A stretch of DNA of 64,000 nucleotides from an uncultured Rhodobiaceae bacterium (GTDB taxonomy: Bacteria > Pseudomonadota > Alphaproteobacteria > RS24), in contig CALCUM010000002.1 of the NCBI GenBank assembly GCA_937907245.1, positions 1 through 64,000 on the forward strand. The letters are read 5' to 3'. Below the pieces are notes generated by a model that had not been told where the DNA came from, made no database searches, and saw nothing but the letters and a program-made list of their open reading frames with translations. Made by a program: the position numbers and the translations under genes. Shown in pieces: positions 18,693-27,266 of this stretch (the stretch's first letter is position 1; each line of letters opens with the position of its first letter).

Positions 18693-18731
18693 AGCCAATG
18701 AGTAGAGCCAATGAGTAGAGCCAGTGAGTAA
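18693..18731. repeat. 13-bp tandem repeat, three units
   Basis: AGCCAATGAGTAG occurs twice and a diverged third unit AGCCAGTGAGTAA follows directly. Each unit contains ATGAGTA or GTGAGTA. The third supplies the possible GTG start of the small ORF that follows. Confidence 0.88.
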
Positions 18732-18888
18732 AGCGGAAGCCTTTCTCGCCAGTGCCGTGCAGATTGCCGGGCCGCTAACGCGCCTGCAAGAATGCATTGT
18801 GGCTGTGAAGCTTCACCCCGACGCCGTGTCGGTCATGCAGCTCAATCCTAGTTTGGATGATTGGAAGCTAGATCGCTTGCAATTGTAA
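18724..18888 (+). CDS. Possible small ORF (54 aa), GTG start
   Basis: Reads VSKAEAFLASAVQIAGPL and ends LNPSLDDWKLDRLQL. Codon use resembles that of its neighbours and the composition looks protein-like, but no family is recognised and there is no good Shine-Dalgarno. Its start lies in the third unit of a 13-bp repeat. It may be a genuine microprotein or a gene remnant. Confidence 0.3.
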   Translation: MSKAEAFLASAVQIAGPLTRLQECIVAVKLHPDAVSVMQLNPSLDDWKLDRLQL

Positions 18889-19086
18889 GGTATATGATTT
18901 CACTTTTATCGCGTTTAAATTGAAAGGCCATATTATTAGTTCCTTAAGACTCTCATAAGACTAGACGTTTTTAAGTCACAGCACATTAGAAACTTCTTAG
19001 CCACATTGCTTCACGGCGACCATTGCTGTTAGTTTTTGACCACTGGGTTCGCGCATCAGCGCGTTTGTATTAATAGGAGAGTTCCC

Positions 19087-19656
19087 ATGAGTATTCGTGC
19101 ACAAAGCGAAAGAGGCTTTAGCCTTATAGAACTACTAGTTGTTGTCGCTATTATTGGTGTTTTGGCAGCGGTTGGCGTTGATGGTTACCAAGGCTATATC
19201 GATAGCACTAAAAAATCTGTCACAGATGCAAACGCGAAAGCCGTGCACCAGTGGTTGATAAACACAAAAACAGTCCGGGCTGCTGGCATCGACACAGATC
19301 CAGTTGAGTGCAAAGCAACAACTTTGACAAGCTCAACAACAGCGGCAACTGCCGTGGCTGCCGGAGGGTGCTTCGGTGCCTTGGCTTTGGCTGGCAACCC
19401 GTTTGAAAGCTTCAAAAATCCATATAAAACAACACGTACGAGTTCTAATGCCGTTCGTGCGGTAGCTGATAACACGACTGCCGTAACCGATGGCATAACA
19501 GATTGCACATCGCTGCAGACGGGTACAGAAAATGGCGACATCATCATCCGCGTCAGCGGTACGGGCGCCAAGCATGTGGACGTTTACATCTGCGCCAAAG
19601 AAGGCGATGCCGATGGCAAACTGACCAAGCGCGACACGACGATTAAAAACTTTTAA
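19087..19656 (+). CDS. Type IV pilin-like protein
   Basis: A 189-residue prepilin with a short basic leader ending at the prepilin peptidase site, RGF^SLIELLVVVAIIGVLAA: Gly before the cut, Phe+1 and Glu+5 are present. The hydrophobic helix is followed by a Ser/Thr/Ala-rich globular domain with four cysteines. The ATG at 19087 has AGGAGA upstream; an earlier start would give an unlikely leader. It sits just before a PglL-type glycosyltransferase and near pilT and prepilin peptidase genes, so it is probably a structural pilin. Confidence 0.9.
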   Translation: MSIRAQSERGFSLIELLVVVAIIGVLAAVGVDGYQGYIDSTKKSVTDANAKAVHQWLINTKTVRAAGIDTDPVECKATTLTSSTTAATAVAAGGCFGALALAGNPFESFKNPYKTTRTSSNAVRAVADNTTAVTDGITDCTSLQTGTENGDIIIRVSGTGAKHVDVYICAKEGDADGKLTKRDTTIKNF

Positions 19657-19678
19657 TCGGTTCCGCATGGCTATGGAG

Positions 19679-19709
19679 AGAGCGCTGTGCTTGCATGGCG
19701 CTCTTTTTT
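19679..19709 (+). terminator. Intrinsic terminator between pilin and glycosyltransferase genes
   Basis: AGAGCGC and GCGCTCT form a perfect 7-bp stem with a 12-base loop, followed by six T. It lies 22 bases after the pilin stop and 15 before the next ATG, whose ribosome binding site GGAGAGAA starts right after the T run. It may end most pilin transcripts while letting some read on. Confidence 0.8.
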
Positions 19710-19724
19710 GGAGAGAATCTGAAC

Positions 19725-21494
19725 ATGAATTGGGTTAGAGACAAATTCAGAGATGGGATATTTATCTCTCGCTCGCCGCTTGTGGTTTCGGGCTTCCTCC
19801 TTCTCTTGGCTTTCAATTATCATTCCGTCGATTTAGGCGAGACCTATGTCTCGCGCAACCTCCTGGCTTGGGCGGCCATGGGGGCTTCTGTTCTAGGTTT
19901 GTGGTGGGGCCCTATGGGGAAAGGTCAGCTGCGTTGGTCACCTATTTGGCTCGGGGCGCTTTTCGTGCCCGTGGCCGGTGCTTTTGGCGTATTGGCCATC
20001 CATATTTTGGGCTCTTTTGAGAGCGTGCAGGCGGGCCACTTATATTTGCCTGCCATGTTGTTGGTTTTTGCCGTCTTTATCCTGGGGCTTTTGCAGAGAA
20101 CGTTTTCAAACGCCGAATGGGCCGCTTTTGTGCTTGTGGTTCTGACTGGCTTTTTGCCGCAATACCTCCTCCATTTTATCAGCACCAACCCGGTATTGTT
20201 TTTTGATATTTCCTTCACCTTGCCGAGTTTTCTGGTCAAACCTTGGGCTGGATTTGGGCAATATAATTTGTTTGGTTCTTTTCTGACGAGCCTAATTGTG
20301 ATGAGTGCTTGGGCGGTAGCTTGTGTGCCTATGGCCCGTTGGCAACGCATTGCCATTATTGGGTTTGGTTTCTTATATGCGGCGGAATACCCCGTCATGA
20401 CCAGCAAAACCGGGGTGCTGGGTATGCTCCTTGGCTTGGTGTTTTTGGCCTTGCACCTTTGGCAAGCCAATGTCGACAGATCCGCTCGACGCCGATTTTT
20501 AATTTATCTCGCTAGCCTTTTGCTTGCCTATATTGGGGTTTCTTTGGCGCTATCTTTGCAGCCAGAAAAGCCCGTGCCATTGCCAGACTGGAGTGGTGAC
20601 AGTGTTTCTATTCGTACGCGGTGGACGATGTGGTTTATCGCTTGGCGCTCGTTCTTAGAGGCGCCGCTTTTCGGCCACGGCCTCGGCAGTTTTAGCGCCA
20701 CTTATCTTGAGCATTTCTCGCGCTATGGTTTGGCTGAAAACTTACTGTTCTATCGGGTCGTGAGCGTGCCTCACAATTTGGTGATGCACGTCCTCTCCGA
20801 AGCCGGCCTTCTCGGCCTTCTTAGCTTACTGGCGCCTCTTGGGGCTCTGGCTTTTTGGTTGATCCGACATAGCCCAAACCGCTGGCTGATTATTGGCCTA
20901 TGCGCGCCCATCGGCTTACATAGCCAACTAGAGTATCCGTACATTGGATCGGGTGGGCATTATTTTTTACTGGCGATATTATTGGCTGCGGGATTAGGCA
21001 GACCCGACAGACCCGACAGACTTAAGCGCTTGCAAAAGCCAGCACTGGCCAAGGTCATTTATGGCGCTCTGGCTGGGGCTTGTGTGGCGCTCGTTTTTCA
21101 TATCGCGTCTTTATTAATGTTGGTGTCGAGTGCCAGTCAGCGTTTCGATGCGGCGACGCGTCTGCCCTTAGATCGCTATGTGGAAGAACGCTACCAAAGC
21201 CCTGACCTATCGCACCCGCTGATTGGAAAACGCATGCGCGCGATGACAGATTTAGTTTTGGTTAGTAGCGCGCTGGACGAAAAGCGTGTCGATATTTTGC
21301 GCGGGCTGGCTATTGGGTTGCTTGAGAAAAACGTCTTGCCGTTTTACGCGTCTCCCCCCGTTTGGGATTTGGCTTTTCGAGCCTATGCTGCCGCTGGTAA
21401 TTTGGCGGCTATGGAGGCGTTGATAGCAAAAGTAGAAAAGTGGCAGCCCGACCAGGCCGATAAATATCGTCATGCGTTACAAGGCGAGCGGTAA
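19725..21494 (+). CDS. PglL/PilO-type O-oligosaccharyltransferase (Wzy_C family)
   Basis: 589 aa with roughly eleven hydrophobic segments in the first 470 residues. The Wzy_C-type block is seen as FLEAPLFGHGLGSF then SVPHNLVMHVLSEAGLLGL; the later LHSQLEYPYIGSGGHYF resembles the LHSxLEYP segment of PglL enzymes that transfer lipid-linked glycans to pilin Ser/Thr. A soluble C-terminal domain of about 110 residues follows. A role in glycosylating the adjacent pilin is inferred from this and from context; an O-antigen ligase is the alternative. The ATG at 19725 follows GGAGAG. Confidence 0.82.
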   Translation: MNWVRDKFRDGIFISRSPLVVSGFLLLLAFNYHSVDLGETYVSRNLLAWAAMGASVLGLWWGPMGKGQLRWSPIWLGALFVPVAGAFGVLAIHILGSFESVQAGHLYLPAMLLVFAVFILGLLQRTFSNAEWAAFVLVVLTGFLPQYLLHFISTNPVLFFDISFTLPSFLVKPWAGFGQYNLFGSFLTSLIVMSAWAVACVPMARWQRIAIIGFGFLYAAEYPVMTSKTGVLGMLLGLVFLALHLWQANVDRSARRRFLIYLASLLLAYIGVSLALSLQPEKPVPLPDWSGDSVSIRTRWTMWFIAWRSFLEAPLFGHGLGSFSATYLEHFSRYGLAENLLFYRVVSVPHNLVMHVLSEAGLLGLLSLLAPLGALAFWLIRHSPNRWLIIGLCAPIGLHSQLEYPYIGSGGHYFLLAILLAAGLGRPDRPDRLKRLQKPALAKVIYGALAGACVALVFHIASLLMLVSSASQRFDAATRLPLDRYVEERYQSPDLSHPLIGKRMRAMTDLVLVSSALDEKRVDILRGLAIGLLEKNVLPFYASPPVWDLAFRAYAAAGNLAAMEALIAKVEKWQPDQADKYRHALQGER

Positions 21495-21560
21495 CGCGCG
21501 GAGGCCCAGTCATCTATTTTAAGTCTTCTATCTCCGTCTTCTATTTCTAATCATCTATTT

Positions 21561-22614
21561 CTAGTCATCGTCTTCAATAATAATTAAATCCTGCTTTTCC
21601 AGCTCATCGACATATTTTTCCATCGTAATCATGCCGAATTGCGCGCCGGTTTGCATAACGGTGGCAATTTGAGGAATTTTATCTTCACGAATAAGATTGC
21701 GAATCGCAGGCACACAGACCATGACTTCAAAGGCGTCGATACGTCCGCCACCTTTGCGCTTCAGCAATTGCTGCGTCATGACCAATTGTAAGGAAGAGGC
21801 CACCATCGAGCGCGCTTGGGGTTGCTCGTCGGCAGGAAAAGCATCGATGATACGGTTGATTGTCTCGGCCGCGCCAGAGGTATGCAAAGTACCAAACACC
21901 AAATGACCCGTCTCGGCCGCGGTAAGCGCCAAAGAAATAGTCTCATAATCGCGCATCTCCCCGAGCAGAATAATATCTGGGTCTTCGCGCAAAGCCCCCT
22001 TCAAGGCAGAGGCAAAACTTACGGTGTCACGGCCAACTTCGCGCTGAGAAATAATTGAATTATTTTCTGTATGCACAAATTCCACTGGGTCTTCGATGGT
22101 AATAATATGCTCTTTGCGCTCGCGGTTAATCTTATTGATCAAGGCGGCCAAAGAGGTCGATTTGCCCGAGCCCGTGGCCCCGGTTACCAGCACCATGCCT
22201 TTTTTTTCTTTCAAAATATTATGCACAGCGGCCGGCAATCCCAATTGGTCGATATTGGGAACTTCAGTCACAATGGTACGCATAATCAGCGCCCAGCCTT
22301 TTAGCGTATGATAGCCATTGGCCCGAAAGCGCGCACCGCGCACGGTCATCGCGAAGTCGATATCGTTGGTCTCGCAAAACCGCTCGTAGTCTTCTTCCGA
22401 TAATTCAGCCCGAAAAATGTCATCGAGCAAATTATGGGTGATCGGATAGCCTTCCAGCACTTTAAATACAATTGGTGCGGATGGCTAAGTCACTTCCCGA
22501 GCGCATATGAAAATCTGAAATGCGATACTCTTTTGGCAAAGTGTCGAGATAGCCATAAATCGGATTATCTGTCTTATAGGCTTCGGTATGGGGCGGTGGA
22601 ATTGAGTCTGACAT
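21561..22614 (-). pseudogene. pilT: pilT/pilU-like retraction ATPase, split by a single-base frameshift
   Basis: A PilT-type hexameric ATPase that would power pilus retraction. The N-terminal 50 codons start at ATG 22614 (MSDSIPPPHTEAYK) and run through RISDFHMRSGSDLAIRTN to a TAA at 22462. One frame over, the protein continues as KVLEGYPITHNLLDD to the end, with Walker A GATGSGKST, Walker B DIILLGEMRD and GTLHTSGAAETINRI all intact. Removing one T from the short T run at the junction restores a protein of about 350 aa, the normal length. The frameshift may be a recent mutation, a sequencing error or, less likely, programmed. Start codons for the C-terminal part alone would leave out the PAS-like domain. 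Confidence 0.85.
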
Positions 22615-22758
22615 ATGCTTTGACCTTTGGTCTTGCTTGCTGACGCAAGTGAATTACACAATATGCATTACAAGTTGCACTCCCACGCTTTATACTGGCC
22701 TGACAAATTGTTTGCCAGCGCCAGAACCAGAATTCGGCGCGGCTGTTGCGGATATATT

Positions 22759-23526
22759 ATGGTTATGGTTTTTCTTGTTGGGGTCCTTGGCGCCTGTCTT
22801 GGTAGTTTTGCCAATGTTGCGGCTTTGCGAAGTCTGGACGGCCGTGACTGGGTGCGCGAACCTTCGGCTTGTTTCCATTGCCAGACAAAATTACGCTTTT
22901 GGCAGAACTTGCCGATTATCGGCTATTTGAGCCATGGCGGTCAAACGGCCTGCTGCCAACAACGCCTGCCTGCGCGGTATATTTTTGTAGAACTTGCGAT
23001 GGCTGCGTTGATGATTGTGGCTTGGCAGCATCTTTCCATGCCGGTGTTTTTGGCTTTTATTCCTTTTATGGTCTTGATGGTGGTGATTTTTCTTACCGAT
23101 ATGGATGATTTTATTATCCCAGATTGGACGAGCCTTGGCGGTTTGGGTTTGGGGGTTTTCCTGGCGCTCATCGGCGCGCCGGGTTTGCCAGATATCCAAA
23201 CGTCGTTGATTGGCAGCATGGCTGGCGCGGCGCTTATTTTTAGTATTAATTTTACCTATAAGCTGTGGCGCGGGCACGATGGCATGGGTCGTGGCGATGT
23301 GAACCTCATGGCAATGCTCGGGGCGTGGCTAGGCCCTGTCAGCCTATTACCAATTTTAGTCTCCGCCAGTCTTAGCGGGGCGGTGATTGGTATTGGCGCC
23401 ATATTGTTTCACCGGTTGCAAAATAGCCGCGAGGCACCCGCTCAAGTGCCATTTGGCTGCTTTTTAACGCCGATGGCACTGTTTTGGCTGATATTTGCGC
23501 CACAGGCATTGCAAACATTGCTGTAA
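22759..23526 (+). CDS. Type IV prepilin peptidase (PilD-like)
   Basis: 255 aa, polytopic. N-terminal GACLGSFANVAALR, then a cysteine region CFHC ... ACCQQ, and both catalytic aspartates in LTDMDDFIIPDWTS and GRGDVNLMAMLGAWLG. It cleaves prepilin leaders and N-methylates the new Phe. The cysteine region deviates from the usual CxxC...CxxC in its second pair, which here is adjacent (CC). I took the ATG at 22759 so that the first membrane segment is N-terminal; the frame is open 44 codons further up. Divergent from pilT. Confidence 0.9.
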   Translation: MVMVFLVGVLGACLGSFANVAALRSLDGRDWVREPSACFHCQTKLRFWQNLPIIGYLSHGGQTACCQQRLPARYIFVELAMAALMIVAWQHLSMPVFLAFIPFMVLMVVIFLTDMDDFIIPDWTSLGGLGLGVFLALIGAPGLPDIQTSLIGSMAGAALIFSINFTYKLWRGHDGMGRGDVNLMAMLGAWLGPVSLLPILVSASLSGAVIGIGAILFHRLQNSREAPAQVPFGCFLTPMALFWLIFAPQALQTLL

Positions 23527-23646
23527 GTTTGGTTTCATCCACCGATTTTGCGTCAATTGTGTTGCAACAGCCTTTATACTCAAACCTGGAAATAGATTCG
23601 TTTTGGAGCCGCCGCTAGACGCGTTCCGCCAGTAGAGGTTTGGGCA

Positions 23647-24057
23647 ATGAACACACTACGCACCGAAGATGACTATAAGCGCGCCATTCAAGATTATGTG
23701 CGCCAAGCCGAAGCCAGCTTGGAAGCCGATTTGGAAAAACGCGACCGCGAACAGGATGCGGAACAAAGCTCGCGCATGTCAGACAGTGATTTGCAGCATT
23801 ATATACAAGGGCTAGATGTCGCCATTACGCAGGAAGCCACGGTAGCCTTGCGGGCCGAGTTCCTGCGTTATTCGAGTGTGTTTGACACCGGCCGCTCGCG
23901 CGAGACCATTCGCCAAGCCGTGGCAGATGTCACGCGACCGCTTATCGAAGAGTGGATTAACCGCAATCTCGCCAATATCGCGCGGGAAGTGATTACCGAT
24001 GCCATTGGTAAAATTTCTGACGTACGACCCAGTGGGGCCCCGAGAAGGCCAAAGTAA
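23647..24057 (+). CDS. PopZ-like (DUF2497) small protein
   Basis: 136 aa, acidic and charged in the first half, with a predicted C-terminal helical region RPLIEEWINRNLANIAREVI that resembles the conserved C-terminal motif of PopZ (RPMLkeWLdeNLP.lVE). PopZ organises the cell pole in alphaproteobacteria through multimerisation of this region. The resemblance covers only about 30 residues and the proline-rich middle of PopZ is missing, so this is tentative. Its place in a pilus island would suit a polar protein. Confidence 0.5.
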   Translation: MNTLRTEDDYKRAIQDYVRQAEASLEADLEKRDREQDAEQSSRMSDSDLQHYIQGLDVAITQEATVALRAEFLRYSSVFDTGRSRETIRQAVADVTRPLIEEWINRNLANIAREVITDAIGKISDVRPSGAPRRPK

Positions 24058-24174
24058 AATGGGAGCTGGTGCCCATCGCCAGCTTAGGTAAGTAAGCTTG
24101 AGACGGGTCCTGCGCCTTGGCGGGGTAGGCAAGCCGCTTATTAGCTAGGGCCTTGGGTTTCAAAGCATCCGCTC

Positions 24175-24813
24175 CTAATATCGGGTCATGGAAAATAGAT
24201 TGAGACGTTTTCGCATTTTCATGGCCGCAATTTCATCTGTGCCGGGCACGATACGCTCCAGCTCCAAAACAACATCCAAAGAATAGGGACTCCCGCTAGC
24301 ACGGGTAAAGGTTAATCCGCCAATGACTTGCTCGGTTAGGGTTTCCCAACCTGTGTCGCCACTGTCTGGGGTGCAATTGGCGTCGATACGGGTGCGGGTT
24401 TGCAAGCGTTTTGCGTCTACCCGAAACTGGCGTAACTCGCGTTGGCTAGCAGATTTATCGACGCAGATGTTTATTTGGCCTGCGCCCGGAATGGACAAAG
24501 CGCTGGCCTCCGGCAAGGCGCTCGCTCTTTGCAGGTCGCCAGCCAAGCCAGACCAGGGTTCCAGCATTTTAAACACTTGGGCGCCGCTCGCCAGCAAGCG
24601 GGTCTGTGTGTTCATACGCTCGCTTTGGGTGTTCAGATTATTCATCACAGCGATTAGGGCTGCGGTGATAATGCCAATAATGGCAACCGTGGTGGTAAGC
24701 TCGGTGAGGGAAAACCCTGCGGTGGCGTTCGCATTCTTATGGCGATGCGTCGACGATGCGGGCGGGGTCAGCTTATCCAACTTGGGCTGCGAATTCTCGC
24801 GCCTTAAGGACAT
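24175..24813 (-). CDS. Prepilin-like protein with type IV N-methylation motif
   Basis: Contains AGF^SLTELTTTVAIIGIITAA, a class III signal with Gly-1, Phe+1 and Glu+5, then a globular region of about 160 residues with few landmarks. It may be a minor pilin or pseudopilin. The start is unclear: the ATG at 24813 gives a 33-residue basic leader and overlaps the upstream gene by 41 bp; a TTG overlapping that gene's stop would shorten it; the frame also extends to 24912. It shares a strand and probably a transcript with the SHOCT-like gene. Confidence 0.72.
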   Translation of the reverse strand: MSLRRENSQPKLDKLTPPASSTHRHKNANATAGFSLTELTTTVAIIGIITAALIAVMNNLNTQSERMNTQTRLLASGAQVFKMLEPWSGLAGDLQRASALPEASALSIPGAGQINICVDKSASQRELRQFRVDAKRLQTRTRIDANCTPDSGDTGWETLTEQVIGGLTFTRASGSPYSLDVVLELERIVPGTDEIAAMKMRKRLNLFSMTRY

Positions 24814-25471
24814 AAATTTCAGGGGCAATAAGGCCGGCTTCATACAACTCGCGCAAAGCCATGAGCTTTCGCTCAATCTCGGCCAGTCGAGCGCATTCGG
24901 CGGCGGCGGCACGCATTTTGCTGTCTTCGGGCGTCGGTTGATGGCCCATCTGCGAGGCTTCGGCAGCGGGCGATGTCGCCACGGGTTTGGTTTCTTTGTG
25001 CAGCCAAGAGGCGCTGAAAAAACGAGATTTATGCGGCGGCGGAGCCTGGACTACTTTGGGAATGGTAATACCGTCCCGAGTGTTCACATTATCTAAATCA
25101 TCCCCGATAGGCATATTGGGTCTTTCGTCGGGTGGGGAGGTGTCTAATTCGAAAGCCACGGTTGCGGCGGTATCCACCTTTTCTTCTTTCTCTTTCGTGC
25201 CTTGGTTTATATCCACAGTCATATCCATATCGCCGTCTAGCTCCATCGTCATATTGATATCGTCATCGATTACAGTTTCGGGGCTTGGTGCTTTTGTCTC
25301 GGCCATGGGGTCGCGCATTGGAGCGGCGGGGGCCACAGCGTTAGTTTTGCTAGAGCGTGAGATTATAATCAACATAAACAGGGCCAAAACAGCTAGGCCG
25401 CCGGCTGCGTATATCGCGCCATTTTCTTCCATCATGCGGGCAATGATTCTGCTAATTCGATCGAAATCCAT
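24773..25471 (-). CDS. Membrane-anchored protein with SHOCT-like C-terminal helices
   Basis: 232 aa. One membrane segment near residues 20-37 (IYAAGGLAVLALFMLIIIS), a long acidic, Asp/Met-rich low-complexity stretch (about 60-110), a Pro-rich linker, and a C-terminal ALRELYEAGLIAPEIYVLK that resembles a SHOCT domain (short helical oligomerisation module). No enzyme motif. Upstream of a prepilin gene with overlap, so a pilus-related or assembly role is possible but unproven. Confidence 0.6.
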   Translation of the reverse strand: MDFDRISRIIARMMEENGAIYAAGGLAVLALFMLIIISRSSKTNAVAPAAPMRDPMAETKAPSPETVIDDDINMTMELDGDMDMTVDINQGTKEKEEKVDTAATVAFELDTSPPDERPNMPIGDDLDNVNTRDGITIPKVVQAPPPHKSRFFSASWLHKETKPVATSPAAEASQMGHQPTPEDSKMRAAAAECARLAEIERKLMALRELYEAGLIAPEIYVLKAREFAAQVG

Positions 25472-25529
25472 AAGTCCGGCTCCTGTTCTTTCAAACTAAG
25501 CGAATTCGCGCTGATTCTCACGCCTAAAG

Positions 25530-26357
25530 TTAAACCTCCATATGCAAATAATCGCGCGTCACAAAGCTATGTGGCAAAATCGCTTGCGCGCGGGTTTCAA
25601 TATCGGTTAATGCCGCATCGCTGCGCTCGGGTTCGTGGTGAAAAATACCAAATTTTTTAACTTCTGCGGCCTCGGCCAAACGCAGGCCCTCTTGCCACGT
25701 CGAATGCCCCCAGCCGCGGCGCCGCTCAAATTCACCATCGTCAAAACTGCAGTCATATACTGACATGTCGGCATTGCGCAAAAACTCGATTAGCGATTGA
25801 TTTGGCTCGCCGATACTATGCTCCGTGTCCGTGGCATAAACGAAAGATTTGCCGCCGGCCTTAGCCTTTAGGGCGTGGGCCCCGCCTGGGTGCGGAATTT
25901 CGAGCGCTTGAACCTGTATGCCACCAATGTCCACGTCTGGGCTAGAAATTTGCGCCTTAATATCGGCCTGCAAATTGGCCCAAGTTTGCGCATCTCCCCC
26001 GCGGCGTAACATGTTCCAAACGGGCAGGATTTCACTGGGGGTCGTGCGGTCGGGCTCGGTGAATAAAACATCGAAAGCAATGGCAGCGCTTCCATCTTCG
26101 CTCATATTGCGCACCAATTCGGCAAACACGCTGCGCGGCCATGGAAACTGGCCAATGGCTTTTAAGCTGGCTTCATCAATATCCACGAAGACGACCAAAT
26201 CATTGGTTTCGACGCGCGGCTGCCAACGATTGTATTGATCGAACACAAGGTTGCGTATAAATTCGACAGGATAAGGTTGCCCCAATTGCAGGGCCACGCC
26301 CAATAATAAGACGGCGAGGGGCAGTAGATAGTTTTGTAAACGCAACAAAAACCGCAC
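25530..26357 (-). CDS. CHASE2 / metallo-beta-lactamase chimera (275 aa)
   Basis: Residues 8-28 form a membrane segment. Residues about 33-114 match the start of a CHASE2 extracellular sensor (LVFDQYNRWQPR, VFVDIDEASLKAIGQFPWPR, FDVLFTEPDRTTPSE). From about 115 the sequence is the C-terminal half of an MBL-fold hydrolase: EIPHPGG, YATDTEH, GWGHSTWQEG and FHHEPERSD. The HxHxDH metal motif that should precede it is missing. CHASE2 normally leads into a cytoplasmic output such as a cyclase. I infer that a deletion fused two neighbouring genes. The product may be inert, or a membrane-tethered remnant. Confidence 0.75.
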   Translation of the reverse strand: MRFLLRLQNYLLPLAVLLLGVALQLGQPYPVEFIRNLVFDQYNRWQPRVETNDLVVFVDIDEASLKAIGQFPWPRSVFAELVRNMSEDGSAAIAFDVLFTEPDRTTPSEILPVWNMLRRGGDAQTWANLQADIKAQISSPDVDIGGIQVQALEIPHPGGAHALKAKAGGKSFVYATDTEHSIGEPNQSLIEFLRNADMSVYDCSFDDGEFERRRGWGHSTWQEGLRLAEAAEVKKFGIFHHEPERSDAALTDIETRAQAILPHSFVTRDYLHMEV

Positions 26358-26450
26358 AATAAATCCCTAAAACAAACCCGCAAAGCAAGCCGAAGCATAC
26401 CATTAGATGGCGCCGTTTTTAGCCGCATTTGAGAGCTATAGCTCGGTGCG

Positions 26451-27248
26451 TTATTTTTGCCACGGGTGCTCTTGCGGTGTTTTGGAACTAGTTTTGCGCG
26501 CGCTTTTTCCAACTTGAGGAATATGCGTGGCCAAGCCCTGCACTTGAAAGGCTCGGCTGACGGGCTTTGAAAATAATTTCACATGCGGTTTTTTAAAAAA
26601 GGGAATGAGCGCCGCGCCGGCCACAAAGCCACCGATATGAGCCCAATAGGCCACACCGCCGCCATTGCCAACTTGGCCAAGGCTCATAAATTGCAGGCCA
26701 ATCCAGCCCCCTAGCACCAAAAAAGCGGGGACGTTGATCATGCGGAAAAAAATGAAAAACCCTACCAAGCAGCGGATGTTGGCGCGCGGATGCAGCAGCA
26801 AATAGGCGCCCAAAACGCCCGCTATGGCGCCACTGGCACCGATCATTGGAATGTCGGAGCGCACATCGACAAAAGCTTGCGAGAGCGCCGCCGCAATGCC
26901 GCACAGCAGATAGAAAATAACGAAATTTCGGCGGCCAATGCTGTCTTCTACATTGTCGGAAAAAATCCAGAGATACAGCATATTGCCAGCTAAATGCATA
27001 AAGCCACCATGCAGAAACATGGAGCTGATGAGGGTCATCCAAGCGGGAATAACGCTGGGCAGGCCATAGGCAGCCTCGGGCGCAAATAGGCGCAGGGGCA
27101 CCATGCCAAAAGCCATAATGGCTTCGCGTTGCGTCTCGCCTAACGAGATTTGCCAAAAGAAAACACTCATGCAAAGCGCCAGCACAAGATAAGAAATTAT
27201 GGGCCGCGCACGCGTAGGATTGTCATCTCGGATGGGAAAAAAGAACAT
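26451..27248 (-). CDS. Rhomboid family intramembrane serine protease
   Basis: 265 aa with about six membrane segments. The catalytic Ser lies in MIGASGAIAGVLGAY and the partner His in GGVAYWAHIGGFVAGAAL; LHGGFMHLAGNMLYLWIF carries the oxyanion-hole His-Asn region. It cuts membrane proteins within the bilayer; substrates unknown. The basic C-terminal tail of about 45 residues is cytoplasmic. Nineteen bases downstream of the M16 gene on the same strand. Confidence 0.94.
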   Translation of the reverse strand: MFFFPIRDDNPTRARPIISYLVLALCMSVFFWQISLGETQREAIMAFGMVPLRLFAPEAAYGLPSVIPAWMTLISSMFLHGGFMHLAGNMLYLWIFSDNVEDSIGRRNFVIFYLLCGIAAALSQAFVDVRSDIPMIGASGAIAGVLGAYLLLHPRANIRCLVGFFIFFRMINVPAFLVLGGWIGLQFMSLGQVGNGGGVAYWAHIGGFVAGAALIPFFKKPHVKLFSKPVSRAFQVQGLATHIPQVGKSARKTSSKTPQEHPWQK

Positions 27249-27266
27249 GGCAGGAGGCTAAAACCT

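Noticed and set aside
22627-22758. 44-codon N-terminal extension of the prepilin peptidase
   Set aside because: It would put a polar stretch before the first membrane segment and has no family match; the ATG at 22759 fits better.
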